A stretch of 64,000 nt of DNA from Phycomyces blakesleeanus NRRL 1555(-) (taxonomy: Eukaryota > Mucoromycota > Mucoromycetes > Mucorales > Phycomycetaceae): the NCBI RefSeq assembly GCF_001638985.1, contig NW_017265144.1, positions 1,054,001-1,118,000 of the forward strand. The letters run 5' to 3'. Positions within the stretch are counted from its first letter, which is position 1. Every line of letters starts with the position of its first letter. The notes under the pieces are model-generated. The model worked only from the letters and a program-made list of their open reading frames with translations. It had not been told where the DNA came from and searched no databases. Both the position numbers and the translations under genes were made by a program. Positions 60,646-64,000 of the stretch are shown one piece after another.

Positions 60646-62907
60646 TTATGCCTTCTTGTTCTTCTTGTAGATCTTGAGACCGGAAGCACTGGTGCCCTTC
60701 TTGATAGCCAAGCCAAGGGTGTCGTTTTCGGTATCAAAGGTGGTGTAGAAAGCATTGGTGAAGCTGGATCCGAGGACCCAGTCTCTGTCAGAGCTGCCAC
60801 GGCTGATACGAGTGGCACAGCAATCACGGCCGTTGTCGATCTCACGGGTCCAGTATGATGCGGGAATTTCAACAATGTGGGTCTCCAACTGCAACTTGAG
60901 GGGAGGGAGATCCTTGATCTTGGAGCACTTGATGCTGTAGGTCTTTGTGGTAGCATAGTAGGTTCCCCCGAACTTCTTGTGGAAAGCATCGGCTATAAAT
61001 ATTTATAAAAATGAAACGATGTTTAGAAAATAAATAAATAAATAATAATTATATATATGTGTATGTATTAATTACCTTGGTGGGCAGGCATGGAAATGTA
61101 TTCGGAAGAGGTACTGATGGCAGCAATGGCACCAATCTGCTGCTTCAAGTTGAGCTTAGAACCAAAGTTGGCATCACGAATGCAGACTTCCCAGTTCTTG
61201 GGTCCACCGTCAGGGTTGTTGGAAAGAGGCAAGTAGTTGACATCGCCTTCAATGACACTGGTGTCAACACCACCGAGAACAAGGTAACCATCAACCTTCT
61301 GGTTGTGACGCTTGACGAAACCGAAACCACCAGACGAAACAGTGTTATCTGTGGTTGCGGAAGTGGTAGTATCGACAGGAGTAGTAACGGTGGCAGGAGT
61401 GGTGGTGATTGTACCGTCGGTAGCAGTGGTAGAGGTAGAACCGTCAGCATTTGTGGTGGTGACCGAACCATCAGCGTTGGTTACAATAGTGGCAGGAGTG
61501 GTGGTGATTGTACCGTCGGTAGCAGTGGTAGAGGTAGAACCGTCAGCATTTGTGGTAGTGACCGAACCATCAGCGTTGGTTACAATAGTGGGTTCAGGAG
61601 TGACAACACCAGACTGGCTGAAACCATCGTCCTCGGTGGAGGTGGTGTACATGCCGAATTGCAGACTCTCAATACCAGAACCCTGCTGGTAAGCGTTTTC
61701 AACAAAGGCAGAAGCAGGGATGGCAACATCTCGCTTGTTGAGACCTAAAACAAGAAAACAAAAAAAAACAAAAATTATTTTTGTTAAATATTTTCGATAT
61801 ATAATTATATATATATATTTGGTAATTACTATTACTACTATTACTATTATCTTTAGAGAATAATAAGACTAATAAGAGTAATATGCATATTTTGTGTATG
61901 GGTTGTGCAAGTGAGTGGTTAATTACCATAAGCAGCAGAAGACTTAATCTTGGTCTGAGTAAAGTTCACATCACGACCAAGACCGAGATAACCATCTAAT
62001 AAAGAAAAAAAGAAGAGAGAATTTACGTTAATATATATATGATTATTAAATATAATTATTTATTTACCAAAGCCATCGACGAAACCACTCATGCGGTAAG
62101 CACCACCAAAGGGCATGTTCTCAACAGTGAGACCAGCAAAGTTAAAGGTGTCAAGGTAAACGTGAGTATCGACACAGGCATCTCCGTATTCGACTGAGAA
62201 TTTCTTGCCAAGAGAAGTAACGGTATCGGAGCGTCTAGAGTAATAGGTACAGCGATCAAGGCAGTTTTCAGTCTTGCACTAATGTAAGGTAATAATAAAG
62301 ATATATTATTGATAATTATTGCAAAATAAATAATAGGTAACATTAGTAAAACGAAAAGAGTAATCAAAATGAACACCAAAATAAATCTAAAATAATGACA
62401 AAAAATCTTACCCGAGATCCACGAACCCAGGAATAACCGGTTGCTATGGTTAAGAGAAAATAAATTAATATATATATATATATATGTATATCTCTATGGA
62501 GATAAATAAATGTATGATCAACTTACTGGTATCAAAGGCCATGGTGAACTCCTGGGGAGGAGTACCAATCTGAACAGTACCAGACAACTAATAGAAAAAA
62601 TTATATATATTTGTTAATAATGAAATCTATTATTATTAGTATATAAATATATTATATACACATTTTGTTTTTGTTTTTTAAATGTTCTACAGAAAGTTTA
62701 AAGGTTGAATCTTATTTTATTCTATCTAATTTAATTTAATAAAGAAATGTAGATAAATATGGGACTTACAACACCATTGGAAAGTTCCTTTCCGCCAGCC
62801 TTTACAAAGTCGTTGCTACGCTTGTAAAGAGGAATCTTCATGGGTTCGGCCGAAGCAGAGAGAGCGAGCTGGGCAAGAGCTGCGAGACAAAGGATTGCAG
62901 AGCGCAT
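60646..62907 (-). CDS. Secreted pepsin-fold protein, probably proteolytically inactive
   Basis: Seven exons (minus: 62770-62907, 62527-62587, 62412-62443, 62068-62278, 61927-61995, 61076-61744, 60646-60992) give 508 residues. The order is signal peptide (1-20), LSGTVQIGTPPQEFTMAFDT, cysteine-bearing CKTENC, a flap-like FSVEYGD, GFDGYLGLGRD, and in the C-lobe VDGYLVLGGVDTSVIEG, WVLGSSFTNAFYTTFDTEND and LGLAIKK. This is the A1 aspartic protease fold. The first active-site motif is DTTTGYSW (Asp65 kept, DTGS lost), and the second is ISTSSEYI with Ser381 where the catalytic Asp belongs. A Thr-rich insert of two 33-residue repeats lies before the C-lobe. Splicing is in phase throughout. Likely a secreted non-enzymatic binding protein; inference. 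Confidence 0.85.
61390..61587 (-). repeat. 99-bp coding tandem duplication
   Basis: Two nearly identical 99-bp units inside exon 6 of the pepsin-fold gene, each encoding a Thr-rich segment with TNADGSVTTTNADGSTST. The near-identity suggests recent duplication. Confidence 0.85.
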
Positions 62908-64000
62908 GTTTATTTGTTTTCTTTCTTTGCTTGGTTGGTTGTTTTTATATATGTTTGTATATATATAAGAGAAAGGGAGCGAGAGGGATTGAATATAATT
63001 GAAGGCTTGTTGTTGTTATATTCTTTTTTGTATGAACGTCAAAAAGAATTTGGTGTTCAGGGATTTATTGTTTTCTGCTGACTGCCCTTTTCTTCTGTTA
63101 TAGAACAATTTGTTATATGTAATATATAATTGAGTTCTACAAGTGAGGGAGAGAGAGAAAGAGAAAGGGAGAGTTGAAGGAAAGAGAGAAGAAGTAAAGA
63201 GAGCGAAAGAAAGAGCGAAAGAAGGAAGATGGGCGAGGGAGGGGGTGGAAAAAAGGATGAAGAGGTAAAGGGAAAAGCAAAAAGAGGGAAAATTGAATGG
63301 AGTTTTAAAAAGAACAAGGGAAAACTTCCAAGACAGCGTGCGATTGGGTTGCCGTGGAAATGAATATGAGGACAAAATTTATTAACTTTTTTGTGATTCT
63401 ATTTTTGTATTTTATTTTATATATGTGTTTTCTATTATCAAAAAAAAAGAAAAAAAAGAAAGTCAAATCTTGTCCTTGCTGATCTTGTCCTTTCTTTGTC
63501 AATAGAAGTTCCCTTCTTTTACTTTATATATATTATATATTTATATATCTTCTTTTGTCTACCCGCTCCGAATATCCACAATTCTAACTCTTCAAGACTC
63601 GGGTCTCCGCAGAAATCGAACAAGATGTTCGTTTTTATTCTTTTCAACCTTTTCTTTTTGAAACAATCACATTCTTTTCTATACAAAATATCCCGGCACG
63701 CATTTATATATAGGTTTGTATAAAAAGTATAAAGAAGCCAACTTTTGTGGATTTTACACGTCCGCCCTGTAATGAAGATATATTTGTGTTTGTAGTTTAC
63801 TAATCGTGGTGTTGACCCATTTCCCCGGGTTGTTATCTTCCACTCATTCCACTGTGTCCCAGAATACATTTTTTTATATGTATGTATATGAAGAAGAGAT
63901 CAGATACAAATTACTGCTTCTATTTTAATATACACAGACATCATTGCATTATTGTACTTGCTTTCAACAAATCAATATACAAATTATACCTACATTCTCG
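62908..64000. other. Upstream region, no gene assigned
   Basis: Promoter side of the pepsin-fold gene, with GA-rich tracts (63140-63300) and A/T microsatellites. Open frames here are low complexity. Nothing is supported up to the window end. Confidence 0.45.

Overview
The window looks like nuclear DNA of an early-diverging fungus, most likely Mucoromycota. This is inference: it is AT-rich (GC is high only between about 11.5 and 16.3 kb), most genes carry short GT..AG introns with GTAAGT-type donors, and gene content is fungal (Nma111, Zn2Cys6 factor, Srp40, Hda1-type deacetylase). I rebuilt exon structures by hand. For every complete multi-exon gene listed with a full product, the exon lengths sum to a multiple of three.

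Layout. 0-7 kb is a dense housekeeping block: a secreted protein cut by the window edge (-), ribosomal protein eS21 (-), F-actin capping protein beta (+), a VIP36-like L-type lectin (+) and a KAP/CDKN3-like phosphatase (-). 7-21.5 kb is a decayed, repeat-rich region: a possible small secreted gene, a broken RuvC/zinc-ribbon nuclease of the Fanzor/TnpB type, minisatellites, a GC-richer island with gag-like debris and one 576-codon orphan gene, a long-TIR foldback element, a pair of strongly folded about 150-nt elements with compensatory changes, and a TAA-flanked MITE. 22-30 kb holds an ACOT9-like acyl-CoA thioesterase (-) and the HtrA-family protease Nma111 (+). 31.8-45 kb holds a class II histone deacetylase (+) convergent with the DNA polymerase delta subunit Cdc27/POLD3 (-), a two-TM protein (-), galactose-1-phosphate uridylyltransferase (-) and a Zn2Cys6 transcription factor (-). 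48-57 kb holds a proline/glutamine-rich protein with a WWE-like C-terminus, a PQ-loop membrane protein, mitochondrial ribosomal protein bL28m, an HP1-type chromodomain/chromoshadow protein and the nucleolar phosphoprotein Srp40/Nopp140. At 60.6-62.9 kb is a secreted pepsin-fold protein that has lost one catalytic aspartate.

The genes do not form one pathway; most are independent housekeeping functions. Two chromatin factors (Hda1-type deacetylase, HP1-like protein) sit about 17 kb apart, but nothing shows a functional cluster. The strongest candidates for something undescribed are the twin folded elements at 20.10-20.58 kb and the Fanzor/TnpB-like remnant at 7.97-8.79 kb. No tRNA, rRNA or CRISPR array was seen.
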